Origin: Granulicella sp.
Lineage (GTDB): Bacteria; Acidobacteriota; Terriglobia; Terriglobales; Acidobacteriaceae
DNA: 26,127 nucleotides
Direction of reading: 5' to 3'
Assembly: GCA_003133205.1 (NCBI GenBank)
Contig: PKWK01000096.1
Span: forward strand, 1 to 26,127
The notes below the pieces were generated by a model that worked only from the letters and a program-made list of their open reading frames with translations, was not told the origin of the DNA and searched no databases. This document shows, in pieces, positions 1 through 7,932 of this stretch. The first letter of the stretch is position 1; each line of letters begins with the position of its first letter. The position numbers and the translations under genes were made by a program.

Positions 1-30
1 CGAAGCGAAGAACCCCCGCATTCAGCCCGA
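1..30. repeat. Partial dispersed repeat at window edge
   Basis: The first bases (cgaagcgaagaacccccgcatt) read like the right half of the common element that begins gtcattctgagcg and continues agcgaagaatc. A related complete core is present at 21669-21696. The left half lies outside the window. The link to a genome-wide family is recollection and inference, not something computed here. Confidence 0.45.
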
Positions 31-262
31 AGCGCCACAACCCCCCGGGGATATCCCACAACGCGCCCTGAGCTCTCCCAGGCAGTTCACCACTCAACCG
101 TGCAATCCAACCAGCAACCAGCAACCAGCAACCCTCTCGCCAATCATCCTCGCCGCCGTCCAGGCCGTAGCCGTCCAAACCGCCCGCACCGGCCGCAACC
201 GCGAACCGCGAACCTTCTCCGGTTCCCTTCTCCAACTACCCGCTCGTAACGCCTTACAATAG
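2..262 (+). CDS. Possible 3' end of an unidentified gene (partial)
   Basis: One forward frame is open from base 2 to a TAG at 260-262. From about base 135 onward its codons mostly end in C or G, as in the real genes nearby. Its last 40 or so residues (from SPIILAAVQAVAV to LPARNALQ) look like ordinary protein, with a short hydrophobic stretch. The first half instead contains a partial dispersed repeat and a heptamer array, so its coding status is doubtful there. The family is not recognised. If real, the gene ends 6 bases before the tolQ homologue starts. The alternative is that the whole stretch is non-coding repeat sequence. Confidence 0.3.
   Translation, partial: EAKNPRIQPEAPQPPGDIPQRALSSPRQFTTQPCNPTSNQQPATLSPIILAAVQAVAVQTARTGRNREPRTFSGSLLQLPARNALQ
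111..133. repeat. Heptamer tandem repeat, three copies
   Basis: The unit ccagcaa occurs three times without interruption (111-131) followed by cc. A second short array, ccgcgaa twice, lies at 199-212. Both have a period of seven, as do the arrays at 6582-6609 and 6639-6673. Confidence 0.85.
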
Positions 263-268
263 TGGGTA

Positions 269-1081
269 ATGATTTTGTCCAATCTGGCCTCCCCGCTAGC
301 CCTCGCCATGTTTTTCTTTCAGGATGACCCCTCCGCGCCGTCCGTACCCGTCGGCTCGCCCGGCAGCGCGCTCGTCGAAATGGTCCGCAACTCGGGGCCG
401 GTAGCCTTCGGCGTCCTGATCATCCTGCTCGTCGCGAGCGTCTTTTCCTGGGCGATCATGTTCTCCAAGTGGCGGCGCTTCTCCGCCGCGCGCAAGCAGA
501 GCCAGGGCTTCCTCCGCGCCTTCCGCAAATCCGGCCGCCTCTCCGAGATCGCCACCGTCGCCGACCAGTTCCAGCCCAGCCCGCTGGTCTCCGTCTTCAC
601 CGAGATCAACGACGAGTACCAGCGCCAGAGCGGAGGCCGTGGCATGCCGCGCAACCCCACCGCACTCGAGCGCGCCGCCCAGACCGCGTCCTCCGAAGCC
701 CTCACCAACATGGAGCAGCGCATGACATGGCTGGCCACCATCGCCGCCATCTCGCCCTTCATCGGCCTCTTCGGCACGGTCATGGGCATCATCGACGCCT
801 TCCACGGCCTCGGCACTGCGGGAGCCGCAACTCTTCGCGCCGTCGCTCCGGGCATCTCCGAGGCCCTCATCACCACCGCCGCCGGACTGGCCGTCGCCAT
901 TCCCGCGGTCGTCGGCTACAACCAGCTCACCGCGCAGCTCCGCGACTTCGCCGCGCGCATGGACGACTTCGGCCGCGAGTTGCTCAACGCCATCGAGAAC
1001 GCCGCCATGCTCGCCCCGCCGGTAGTCGCACCTCCGCCGCCCGAAGAGCTCATCGCTCAGCCTCGCCGGAGGACATTTTGA
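269..1081 (+). CDS. tolQ: TolQ/ExbB-family proton channel subunit
   Basis: A 270-residue inner-membrane protein of the MotA/TolQ/ExbB family, which with TolR/ExbD forms the proton-driven motor that energises TonB or TolA. Three membrane segments are visible at about residues 45-65, 154-176 and 196-216. The last two contain the family's conserved glycine/threonine-rich pattern (SPFIGLFGTVMGI and GISEALITTAAGLAVAIPA). The C-terminal tail is proline-rich. No convincing Shine-Dalgarno precedes ATG 269, but a TACAAT hexamer at 255-260 would put a transcript start almost on the ATG, so a leaderless message is possible; ATG 308 is an alternative start. It opens the Tol-Pal cluster. Assignment to Tol rather than Exb rests on the downstream tolB, pal and cpoB genes. 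Confidence 0.93.
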   Translation: MILSNLASPLALAMFFFQDDPSAPSVPVGSPGSALVEMVRNSGPVAFGVLIILLVASVFSWAIMFSKWRRFSAARKQSQGFLRAFRKSGRLSEIATVADQFQPSPLVSVFTEINDEYQRQSGGRGMPRNPTALERAAQTASSEALTNMEQRMTWLATIAAISPFIGLFGTVMGIIDAFHGLGTAGAATLRAVAPGISEALITTAAGLAVAIPAVVGYNQLTAQLRDFAARMDDFGRELLNAIENAAMLAPPVVAPPPPEELIAQPRRRTF

Positions 1082-1096
1082 AAGCCCGCATTGAGA

Positions 1097-1177
1097 GCGC
1101 CAAAGGCGCGCAATATACCAGCCTAGGCCGTAGGCCTAGGTTGGGCCCGTCCAATGGAATCCGAGGGCTGAAGGCCC
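1097..1177. repeat. Triple-palindrome REP-like element between tolQ and tolR
   Basis: Three hairpin-forming palindromes follow one another: gcgcc-aaa-ggcgc (1097-1109), a perfect 8-base arm pair cctaggcc-gta-ggcctagg (1122-1140), and gggc-tgaag-gccc (1165-1177). They lie in the 176-base gap between the two proton-channel genes, which in most Tol operons is only a few bases. The layout resembles dispersed repeats I recall from Terriglobia genomes. It could also act as a partial terminator or RNA-processing/stabilising element within the operon. Confidence 0.75.
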
Positions 1178-1257
1178 GGCATAACGCGATGCCACGAACG
1201 AATCGGGACATGCCTGAGCTACGTTTGATCGTCATAAAAGGAGAGATTTCTTAAATC

Positions 1258-1722
1258 ATGGCCATCTCCACCCGAAGCGGCGGCCAGACTCGCACCCAGA
1301 CCGCGCTGGCCGACATCAACATCACGCCGCTGGTCGACGTGGTGCTGGTGCTTCTGATCATCTTCATGGTCACCGCACCCGTGCTGCAATCGGGCATCAA
1401 TGTCGCCGTCCCGCGCACCCGCTCGGTCAACCAGCTCACCGAGCAGCGCACCGTGGTCACCATCGACAAGGACCAGAACGTCTTCCTCCAGACCGGAGGG
1501 CCGGACAAGCCGATCAACCTCACCGATCTGACCAAACAACTGCGCAGCGCCGGCAAGGGAGACCCGGCCAAGCGCACCATCTATGTCCAGGCCGACGGGC
1601 GAGTACCCTTCGGCGCTTTCGCTTCGGTCATGGACGCCGTCAAACAGGCGGGCATTACCAATATCAGCATCGTGACCCAGCCGCTTGAGTACAAGCAAGC
1701 GGGCGAAGCTCCGACACGGTAA
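1258..1722 (+). CDS. tolR: TolR/ExbD-family proton channel subunit
   Basis: A 154-residue protein with one N-terminal membrane helix (about residues 23-43) and a periplasmic domain, typical of ExbD/TolR. The helix carries the motif NITPLVDVVLVLLIIFM, and Asp27 is the expected proton-translocating residue. The rest matches the family's periplasmic fold, with the VDxDGRVPFG-like segment appearing as VQADGRVPFGAF. A strong Shine-Dalgarno (aaaggagag, 1237-1245) lies 12 bases before the ATG. It is expected to assemble with the TolQ homologue upstream. The repeat-filled gap before it may reduce co-translation, but the good ribosome site would compensate. Confidence 0.94.
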   Translation: MAISTRSGGQTRTQTALADINITPLVDVVLVLLIIFMVTAPVLQSGINVAVPRTRSVNQLTEQRTVVTIDKDQNVFLQTGGPDKPINLTDLTKQLRSAGKGDPAKRTIYVQADGRVPFGAFASVMDAVKQAGITNISIVTQPLEYKQAGEAPTR

Positions 1723-1743
1723 TCGCCCGAACGCGCGCATCCC

Positions 1744-2550
1744 ATGGCAACCCAGACCAAAACTCGTGGCTTCAGCAACGGCGACCAGTTCGGCGGCGGA
1801 GTCGCAGGCTCCTTCGTGCTGCATGCCGCGGTAGCCGCGCTTCTCGTCGGCTGGGCCTGGTTCGCCCACTCCGGGCAGACCTGGGGCGACGCCACCTCCA
1901 CCTCCGGCGCCATCCAGGCCACCATGGTCACGGCGCTCCCGCTGCCTCCGAAGCCGGTCGCCGATCAGACCAACGTCCTCGCCACCGACACACCCTCACT
2001 CGCGCCCGTTGTACCCGCGCCCCACGCCGTCGAAGCTCCCAAAGCCGACGCAATCCCAATTCCCACTAACCCCACCAAACCCACCAAGCCCGCGAAGGTC
2101 GCCGACAAGGCCACGCCTCCTCCGCCGCTCCATCCTCAGCCCACCAAAGTTGACCCCAACAAGGCGCAGACCGGCCAATCCGCCGCCAGCATCCCAATGA
2201 GCAGCACTCAGACGCATGCGGGCACCTTCAGCGTCGCCACGCAAGACGCCTCCTTCGGCACCCGCTTCGGCTACTACAACGAGCAAATCAAGCGGAAGCT
2301 CGAGTCCGAGTGGTACTCCGTAATGCTCGACCCACAGGCCCAGGGCCACCGCGTCTACATCACCTTCCGGGTTGAACGCGACGGCACGCCCACGGATATT
2401 CGTATCGCTCAACCCAGCGGAGACGCGACCCTTGATCAAACTTCTTTGAGCGCCGTCCGCCATGTCGACACCTTCGGCCCACTGCCGGATGGGTACCAAG
2501 GCAGCTATGTCAACGTCACGTACTACTTTGATCCTCCCCCGCGCCCTTGA
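1744..2550 (+). CDS. TonB/TolA-like energy transducer
   Basis: A 268-residue periplasm-spanning protein with the TonB/TolA layout: a cytoplasmic stub, one membrane helix (about residues 21-41), a long Pro/Lys/Ala-rich linker (about 60-165), and a C-terminal TonB-type domain (about 175-265). The C-terminal domain shows ITFRVERDGTPTDIRIAQPSGDATLDQTSLSAV, written here in parts: ITFRVERDGTPTDI followed by the S-G-x-x-x-LDQ signature. It would link the TolQ/TolR motor to TolB/Pal or to outer-membrane receptors. It begins 21 bases after tolR and has no clear Shine-Dalgarno, which suggests coupling. In position it replaces tolA; by C-terminal family it is closer to TonB, so no symbol is given. Confidence 0.88.
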   Translation: MATQTKTRGFSNGDQFGGGVAGSFVLHAAVAALLVGWAWFAHSGQTWGDATSTSGAIQATMVTALPLPPKPVADQTNVLATDTPSLAPVVPAPHAVEAPKADAIPIPTNPTKPTKPAKVADKATPPPPLHPQPTKVDPNKAQTGQSAASIPMSSTQTHAGTFSVATQDASFGTRFGYYNEQIKRKLESEWYSVMLDPQAQGHRVYITFRVERDGTPTDIRIAQPSGDATLDQTSLSAVRHVDTFGPLPDGYQGSYVNVTYYFDPPPRP

Positions 2551-2598
2551 TGACCCGCGACAACCAAACATTCATCGCAACCATCTACCATAGAGAGA

Positions 2599-3990
2599 AT
2601 GGATAGCACGACCCACACATCTCGCCAGCCTACCCGAATATCTCGCCTCACCGTTGCTGTTCTGGTCCTTTCACTCTTCGCGACCGTTGCGCTCCTCGTG
2701 CAGCCCGCCGTCGGGCAGGACCAGCTAACCGGAGGCATCAACAGCGGCGTCAGCACTATCCGCATCGCTGTCGCTGACTTCAAGCCGCTCGCGGGCGACG
2801 CGCAGACCGCAGCGTTCAAGAAGACCTTCGACGCAACCCTCTATGCCGACCTCGCGAGCGCCGGCATCTTCGACATCGTCTCCAAGAGCCTGATGCCGCC
2901 CGGCTCTCCCGGCACGCCCTCGGAGATGCAACTCCCAACCTACGCAAACGCACCCGCCAGCGCCGCCTTCGTCGCCTTCGGTTCGCTCGGTGTCGTTGGC
3001 GGTAGGCTGGTCACCAACGGCTTCCTCTTCGACGCCAAGAATCTCCAATACCCGCAGGTGCTCGCCAAGCAGTACAACGAAGAGCCCAGCGACGACTCGG
3101 CCCGTCAGATCGCTCACCGCTTCGCCGACGAGATCATTCTTCGCCTCGGCGGCGGATTACCCGGCATCGCCGAGACCAGCATCTACTACGTCAAGATCTC
3201 CGGCAAAGATCAAAAAGATATCTGGGCGATGGACTACGACGGTGCCAACCAGCATCCCATCACCCACCTCGGCACCGACGTCATGTCGCCGCGCGTCTCG
3301 CCGGACAACACGCGCCTCGCCTTCGCATCGCTCGGCAAATACGGCTTCCAGCTCAAGATGTACTCGCTGATCCTTGGCCGCTACGTCGCATTCCCCAACG
3401 GATCTACCGGTGCCACATCGCCCGCCTGGGCGCCCAGTGGCAAGGAGATCGCCTACGCCGCCGCGCCCAGTGGGCAGTTCGAGGTCTGGATCGCGGACTC
3501 CAACGGCAATCTCGCCCGGCGCGTCACCAACCTGCGGGGAGGCAACGTCTCGCCAGCCTATAACCCGAAGACCGGCGGAGAGATGGCCTTCATCAGCGGA
3601 CGCACCGGCCTGCCCCAGCTCTACATCATGAACACCGACGGCTCCGGGGTGCAGCAGATGACGGACGGCGGCTACGCTTCCTCGCCCTCCTGGTCGCCCA
3701 ACGGACAGTTCATCGCCTTCGCCTGGGACCGCAAATACGGCCCCGGAGCACCAGGCGGACAGGACATCTATATCATGGAGGTCGCCACCAAGAAATGGTG
3801 GCAGCTCACCCATGACGGTGGCCGCTGCGACTTTCCCTCCTGGTCACCCGACAGCCGGCACATCGTCTATGCCAACTCCACCGACGGTCGCGCCGAGCAC
3901 ACGAAGATCTGGACCATGCTCCCCGACGGCACGCAGCGCCGCCCGCTCACCGGCGCCGGCGCCGATATGCCAAACTGGAGTTGGAAATAG
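2599..3990 (+). CDS. tolB: TolB, periplasmic beta-propeller protein
   Basis: A 463-residue secreted protein. Residues 1-40 form a signal peptide with a hydrophobic core (LTVAVLVLSLFATVALLV) ending near VGQ. An N-terminal TolB domain follows (about 50-185, with IRIAVADFKP and an LASAGIFDIVS segment). After it come repeated WD40-like/PD40 blades of the form SPRVSPDNTRLAFAS, SPAWAPSGKEIAYA, SPSWSPNGQFIAFAW and FPSWSPDSRHIVYA. TolB docks on Pal and the TolA/TonB transducer at the outer membrane. Its length is close to that of other TolB proteins. The gene starts 48 bases after the transducer, with only a weak purine-rich ribosome site (agagag). Confidence 0.95.
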   Translation: MDSTTHTSRQPTRISRLTVAVLVLSLFATVALLVQPAVGQDQLTGGINSGVSTIRIAVADFKPLAGDAQTAAFKKTFDATLYADLASAGIFDIVSKSLMPPGSPGTPSEMQLPTYANAPASAAFVAFGSLGVVGGRLVTNGFLFDAKNLQYPQVLAKQYNEEPSDDSARQIAHRFADEIILRLGGGLPGIAETSIYYVKISGKDQKDIWAMDYDGANQHPITHLGTDVMSPRVSPDNTRLAFASLGKYGFQLKMYSLILGRYVAFPNGSTGATSPAWAPSGKEIAYAAAPSGQFEVWIADSNGNLARRVTNLRGGNVSPAYNPKTGGEMAFISGRTGLPQLYIMNTDGSGVQQMTDGGYASSPSWSPNGQFIAFAWDRKYGPGAPGGQDIYIMEVATKKWWQLTHDGGRCDFPSWSPDSRHIVYANSTDGRAEHTKIWTMLPDGTQRRPLTGAGADMPNWSWK

Positions 3991-4099
3991 CGCCCTCTCG
4001 TAGTCACGACGGTGGTACCTCGCAAGGAACTCCTCCGTCGGCAATGTTGATTTTCAGTAACATAAGAAGTGACGCAGTCTTTGAAACGCAGGAGAAGCG

Positions 4100-4900
4100 A
4101 TGACCGACACACAAATTTTTCAGCCACAATCAATCCGGACCAGGTCGGTTCGCACCGCATTGTTGTTGGCATTCGCAATGGCAGCCGTCACCGGTTGCCA
4201 CAAGACATCGAGCCCCGCAAATCCTGCGAGCCTCGGACCCACATCATCGACACCGACGCCCGCGCCCACCGCAACACTCAGCGGCGATCCACTCGTCATT
4301 GATCTCGGCCAATCGGTCGTGCTCAACTGGCGCACCACCGACGCTACTGCCGTATCCATCGACGGCATCGGTCCGGTTAACGTCAACGGAACGCAGACCG
4401 TCTCGCCGTCCACCTCCACCAACTTCCACCTCGTCGCCAAGGGCGATGGAGGCACGGTTGAAGCCAACGTCCGCGTGACCGTCCGCGTTGCAGTCGCTCC
4501 CACTGTCCCCGGCGAAACCGCCGGGGCAGAAGGGTCGGGCAACATGGGTTCGGATGAGGTCTTCCACCAGAACGTCGCGGATATCTTCTTCGACTACGAC
4601 AGCTACGCTCTGCGACCGGAAGGCGAGACTTCCGCCACCAAGGCCGCCGCCTACCTCGTCGCTCATCCAAACATCCGCATCGTCATCGGCGGCTACTGCG
4701 ACGATCGAGGCTCCGCCGAATACAATCTCGCCCTCGGTGAAAACCGCGCCAACTCCGCCAAGACCGCGCTGGTCAGTGCCGGGGTTGCAGTCTCACGCAT
4801 CCGCGTCGTCAGCTTCGGCAAGGAAAAGCAGTTCTGCACCGACGAAACTGAGGCCTGTTGGCAGCAGAACCGGCGCGCCCAATTCTCGCTCGACCGCTAG
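4100..4900 (+). CDS. pal: Pal, peptidoglycan-associated lipoprotein with Ig-like domain
   Basis: A 266-residue outer-membrane lipoprotein. The signal peptide ends at the lipobox AVTGC with Cys33 as the lipid site. An OmpA-like peptidoglycan-binding domain fills about residues 158-266 (FFDYDSYALRPEG, GGYCDDRGSAEYN, LGENRAN), including the Asp and Arg expected to hold diaminopimelate. Between them, at about 57-131, lies a beta-rich Ig-like segment with the pattern LxWRTTDATAVSIDGIG and SPSTSTNFHLVAKG. Classical Pal (about 170 residues in E. coli) lacks this domain, which explains the extra length. A good Shine-Dalgarno (aggag, 4090-4094) sits 5 bases before the ATG. Confidence 0.94.
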   Translation: MTDTQIFQPQSIRTRSVRTALLLAFAMAAVTGCHKTSSPANPASLGPTSSTPTPAPTATLSGDPLVIDLGQSVVLNWRTTDATAVSIDGIGPVNVNGTQTVSPSTSTNFHLVAKGDGGTVEANVRVTVRVAVAPTVPGETAGAEGSGNMGSDEVFHQNVADIFFDYDSYALRPEGETSATKAAAYLVAHPNIRIVIGGYCDDRGSAEYNLALGENRANSAKTALVSAGVAVSRIRVVSFGKEKQFCTDETEACWQQNRRAQFSLDR

Positions 4901-4951
4901 CCGTTTTGCACGGGGCAGTTGCCCATGCATCGCGGTCGGGCCAACCCCACC

Positions 4952-4957
4952 TGAGGT
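4952..4957 (+). promoter_or_regulatory. Ribosome binding site that decides the cpoB start
   Basis: The sequence tgaggt lies directly against ATG 4958 (no spacing) but nine bases before ATG 4967. This spacing favours 4967 as the true start. Confidence 0.6.
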
Positions 4958-4966
4958 ATGAACCTT

Positions 4967-5986
4967 ATGATCGAATACCGCGTCCTCAAGCAGACTCGAT
5001 TGGCCTGCGCCATCCTTGCGTTCGCTCTCGCTGCCACCCCGGCCTTCGCCGTCAACAAGGACATGGTCCAGCTCCAGACCCAGGTGCAGCAGTTGCAGGA
5101 AGCAGTCGCTCGCCTCCAGCAGTCCAACGACGAACGCATGGGCGTGCTCAAGGACCTGGTGCAGCAGAGCGCCGATTCAGTCAACAAGATGTCGGCCGCT
5201 GTCGACGCACTGCAAAAGCAGATGCAAAGCCAGCAAGAGGCCTCGACCGGCAAGCTCGACCAGGTCTCCGGCCAGGTGCAGTCGCTCAACGACTCGCTCG
5301 ATGAGGTCAAGGCTCGCCTCAACAGCATGGAGAAGGCGCTTCAGTCTGTCCAGGGCCAGCAGCAATCCATCAACGCCACCTTGCAAAACATGGCTCCCCC
5401 CGCAGGCACCACTCCCGGGGCTACTCCTGGCAACGGCCCCACAGGCGTTCCGTCCGCCGATCAGACGGCGACTCAGCCCGCTCCGATCGCGGATGCCGGC
5501 AAGCCCTCCGCCGACGTTCCATTTTCATTGACTCAAGGACCGCCCCAGGGACCGCCGGCAACTGTCCCCTCCGCGGCTGGTGCGCCTGCCGTGGCAACCC
5601 TCTACAGCGCCGCACTCCGCGATTACATGGCCGCAAAATACGCGCTCGCATCATCCGAGTTCGAACAAGTCGCCAGCACCTATCCCAGTGAATCGCTCGC
5701 GGGAAACTCCTTCTTCTACATGGGCGAGATCGACTACCGCCTGGGCAAGTTCGCCGCTGCCGTCAAAGACTACGACCACGTCCTCGATCAATATCCCTCC
5801 AACCCCAAGATCCCGGTCTCGCATCTGCACAAAGGACAGGCCCTGTTGGCCATGAAGCAGCGCGAAGCCGGCATCAACGAGTTCCGCGCTCTTATCCAGC
5901 GCTTCCCCAACTCCCCCGAGGCCGCCCAGGCCCGCACCAAGCTCAACGGCATGGGTGTTCCCGTCGCTGTGAAGCGCCCCTCGTAG
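4967..5986 (+). CDS. cpoB: CpoB/YbgF, Tol-Pal system coiled-coil TPR protein
   Basis: A 339-residue secreted protein closing the Tol-Pal cluster. It has a signal peptide (ACAILAFALAATPAFA), then a long Gln-rich coiled coil (about residues 30-140, with heptad-like QLQTQVQQLQEAVARLQQ), a Pro/Ala-rich linker, and C-terminal TPR repeats (about 210-335: YMAAKYALASSEFEQV, FYMGEIDYRLGKFAAAV, LHKGQALLAMKQ). CpoB coordinates peptidoglycan synthesis with outer-membrane constriction and interacts with the Tol motor. An upstream ATG at 4958 would add three residues but has an unusable ribosome-site spacing. It starts 66 bases after pal and is probably in the same transcript. Confidence 0.9.
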   Translation: MIEYRVLKQTRLACAILAFALAATPAFAVNKDMVQLQTQVQQLQEAVARLQQSNDERMGVLKDLVQQSADSVNKMSAAVDALQKQMQSQQEASTGKLDQVSGQVQSLNDSLDEVKARLNSMEKALQSVQGQQQSINATLQNMAPPAGTTPGATPGNGPTGVPSADQTATQPAPIADAGKPSADVPFSLTQGPPQGPPATVPSAAGAPAVATLYSAALRDYMAAKYALASSEFEQVASTYPSESLAGNSFFYMGEIDYRLGKFAAAVKDYDHVLDQYPSNPKIPVSHLHKGQALLAMKQREAGINEFRALIQRFPNSPEAAQARTKLNGMGVPVAVKRPS

Positions 5987-6094
5987 CCGCCCGGTTCGCC
6001 GTTTACATGCAATGCCGCGGCTCGCTCGTCTAAGCTAATAGGTTAAGTATCGTGTCGACTTTGCAGACTCGATGCTGGAGAGACAGACACCCGC

Positions 6095-6562
6095 GTGAAA
6101 GAGCGCATTCGCAGGCTGGACGGACACGGCAACGCAAACGGCACGCCTCTCCGGCTGGTCGTCGCGGCCCTGATTCTGCGCCAGTCCGCCGCACAGGACG
6201 GTGGGACCGAAGTGCTCGTCTGTCAGCGCAGGCCGGACCAGCCGATGAGCCTCAAATGGGAGTTTCCCGGCGGCAAGATCGAGGCCGGCGAAACGGCCGA
6301 ACAGGCTCTCACGCGCGAACTCGACGAGGAACTCGGCATCGCCGCCGTCATCGGTCCCAGGATCGCGCAGATACGGCACAGGTATCGCAACGGAGGCACC
6401 ATCGACCTCCAGTTTTTCGCGGTAAAGGAATTCACCGGCGAGATCAACAACCGCATCTTCAACGAAATCTGCTGGTCGTCCCTGAGCGCGCTGCCCACCT
6501 ACGACTTCCTCGCCGCCGACCTCGGCCTCATCCGCGATCTCTCCGAAGGCAAGCTGCTCTAG
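6095..6562 (+). CDS. Nudix hydrolase, MutT-like
   Basis: A 155-residue Nudix protein with a GTG start and a Shine-Dalgarno-like ggagaga at 6078-6084. The complete Nudix box is present: G-x5-E-x7-REL-DEE-LG, from GKIEAGE through TRELDEELGI (about residues 60-83). This box binds Mg2+ and cleaves nucleoside diphosphate bonds. The flanking pattern (VLVCQRRPDQPMSLKWEFPGG and the C-terminal ICWSSLSALPTYDFLAADLGLI) resembles MutT-type 8-oxo-dGTP sanitising enzymes, although exact substrate cannot be read from sequence. It stands alone, downstream of cpoB and convergent with the Nramp gene, so cleaning of oxidised nucleotides is the likely but unproven role. Confidence 0.88.
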   Translation: MKERIRRLDGHGNANGTPLRLVVAALILRQSAAQDGGTEVLVCQRRPDQPMSLKWEFPGGKIEAGETAEQALTRELDEELGIAAVIGPRIAQIRHRYRNGGTIDLQFFAVKEFTGEINNRIFNEICWSSLSALPTYDFLAADLGLIRDLSEGKLL

Positions 6563-6581
6563 CAATAACGCGAGCTGACCG

Positions 6582-6609
6582 CTCATACCTCATGCCTCAT
6601 AGCTCACGG
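6582..6609. repeat. Heptamer tandem repeat, four copies
   Basis: Four consecutive 7-base units: ctcatac, ctcatgc, ctcatag and ctcacgg. The array lies just after the Nudix stop codon in the gap between convergent genes. Confidence 0.8.
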
Positions 6610-6638
6610 CCCGACAACAAAAAACTTAGCTCCCGCCA

Positions 6639-6673
6639 CAACTGACAACCTGCAACTGTCAACCTGCAACTCG
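6639..6673. repeat. Heptamer tandem repeat, five copies
   Basis: Five consecutive 7-base units: caactga, caacctg, caactgt, caacctg and caactcg. The array stops two bases short of the Nramp stop codon. Units alternate between two variants. Confidence 0.85.
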
Positions 6674-6675
6674 CC

Positions 6676-7932
6676 CTACCCACCCGTCATCTGGTTCCAC
6701 ATCATCACCAGCGAAAGCCCGGTCACGATCACGGCTGTTGCCCACGCCACCGCATTGAACCACCGCGAGTTGGTGTGCTTTCCCATCAGCTCGTGTTTAT
6801 TGATCAGCTTCAGCATGAAGATCATGATCACCGGCAGCAGCACGCCGTTCAGCACCTGCGACAGGATCACTACCTTCACCAGCGGGAAGCTCGGAATCAG
6901 CACCACGCCCGCACCCAGGACGATCAGCGACGTGTAGAACCAGTAGAAGAACGGCGCCTCCTTGAAGCCCTTGTCCACTCCGCTCTCGAGGCCCAGCCCC
7001 TCGCACACCGTGTACGCGGTGGAGAGCGGCAGAATCGATGCCGCAAACAGCGACGCGTTGAACAGTCCCGCCGCGAACAGAATGAATGCGAAGTCGCCAG
7101 CCAATGGCTTCATCGCGCCAGCCGCGTCCGCCGGCACCGCGATGTCGCGCATGCCATGCACATAGAGCGTCGCCGCGCACGCCACGATGATGAACCACGC
7201 CACTATGTCGGTGAAGAAGCAGCCCACAATCACATCCAGCCGCGACGCCTTATACTGCTTGATTGAGATACCTTTCTCCACAATCGACGACTGCAAATAG
7301 AACTGCATCCACGGTGCGATCGTCGTCCCAATCACGCCGATCGTCATGTAGATATAGTTCTTGTCGCTCCACACGCCGCGGTCAGGAAGTACCACGGTCG
7401 CGCGCATCGCTTCGTGCCAGTCCGGCCGGCTCAGCACACCCGCGACAATGTACGCGATATAGAAGACGCTGGCGACCAGAAACACCTTCTCCACGCTCTT
7501 GTAGTCGCCCTTCACCACCAACAGCCATACCAGCAACGCGCAAGCCGGCACGCTCACGTACTTGGTAATGTGGAAGAGTTGCATTGATCCCGCGATGCCG
7601 GAGAACTCCGCCACCACGTTGCCGTAGTTCACGATCACCAGCATGATTATCATGAAGAAAGTCATGCGCAGGCCAAACTCTTCGCGGATCAGGTCGCTCA
7701 GACCCTTGCCCGTCACCACGCCCATGCGCGCGCACATCTCCTGCACCACGATCAGCGCCAGCGTGATAGGGATAATCGTCCACAGCAGCGTGTAGCCGTA
7801 CTGTGCGCCCGCTTGCGAGTACGTCAGGATGCCGCCGGAATCGTTGTCCACGTTGGCCGTGATGAACCCCGGCCCCAGCACTGCGAGGAACAAGATGATC
7901 CGGATTCGCCATTGCTTCCAGAAGAGCTTCAT
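6676..7932 (-). CDS. Nramp-family metal transporter with non-canonical metal site
   Basis: A 418-residue, about 11-helix inner-membrane protein. Its first helix aligns without gaps to MntH (GPGFITA, then QAGAQYGYTLLW and RMGVVTGKGLSDLIR). However, the DPGN metal-binding motif of helix 1 is DSGG (residues 31-34), and the MPH motif of helix 6 is APWM (206-209). The canonical metal-coordinating Asn and Met are therefore missing, so Mn2+/Fe2+ selectivity should not be assumed; Mg2+ or another ion is possible. The start ATG at 7932 overlaps the upstream aldo/keto reductase stop as ATGA, indicating translational coupling; an in-frame start at 7977 is less likely. It is the last gene of a four-gene operon headed by an MgtE-N/CBS protein. 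Confidence 0.9.
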   Translation of the reverse strand: MKLFWKQWRIRIILFLAVLGPGFITANVDNDSGGILTYSQAGAQYGYTLLWTIIPITLALIVVQEMCARMGVVTGKGLSDLIREEFGLRMTFFMIIMLVIVNYGNVVAEFSGIAGSMQLFHITKYVSVPACALLVWLLVVKGDYKSVEKVFLVASVFYIAYIVAGVLSRPDWHEAMRATVVLPDRGVWSDKNYIYMTIGVIGTTIAPWMQFYLQSSIVEKGISIKQYKASRLDVIVGCFFTDIVAWFIIVACAATLYVHGMRDIAVPADAAGAMKPLAGDFAFILFAAGLFNASLFAASILPLSTAYTVCEGLGLESGVDKGFKEAPFFYWFYTSLIVLGAGVVLIPSFPLVKVVILSQVLNGVLLPVIMIFMLKLINKHELMGKHTNSRWFNAVAWATAVIVTGLSLVMMWNQMTGG

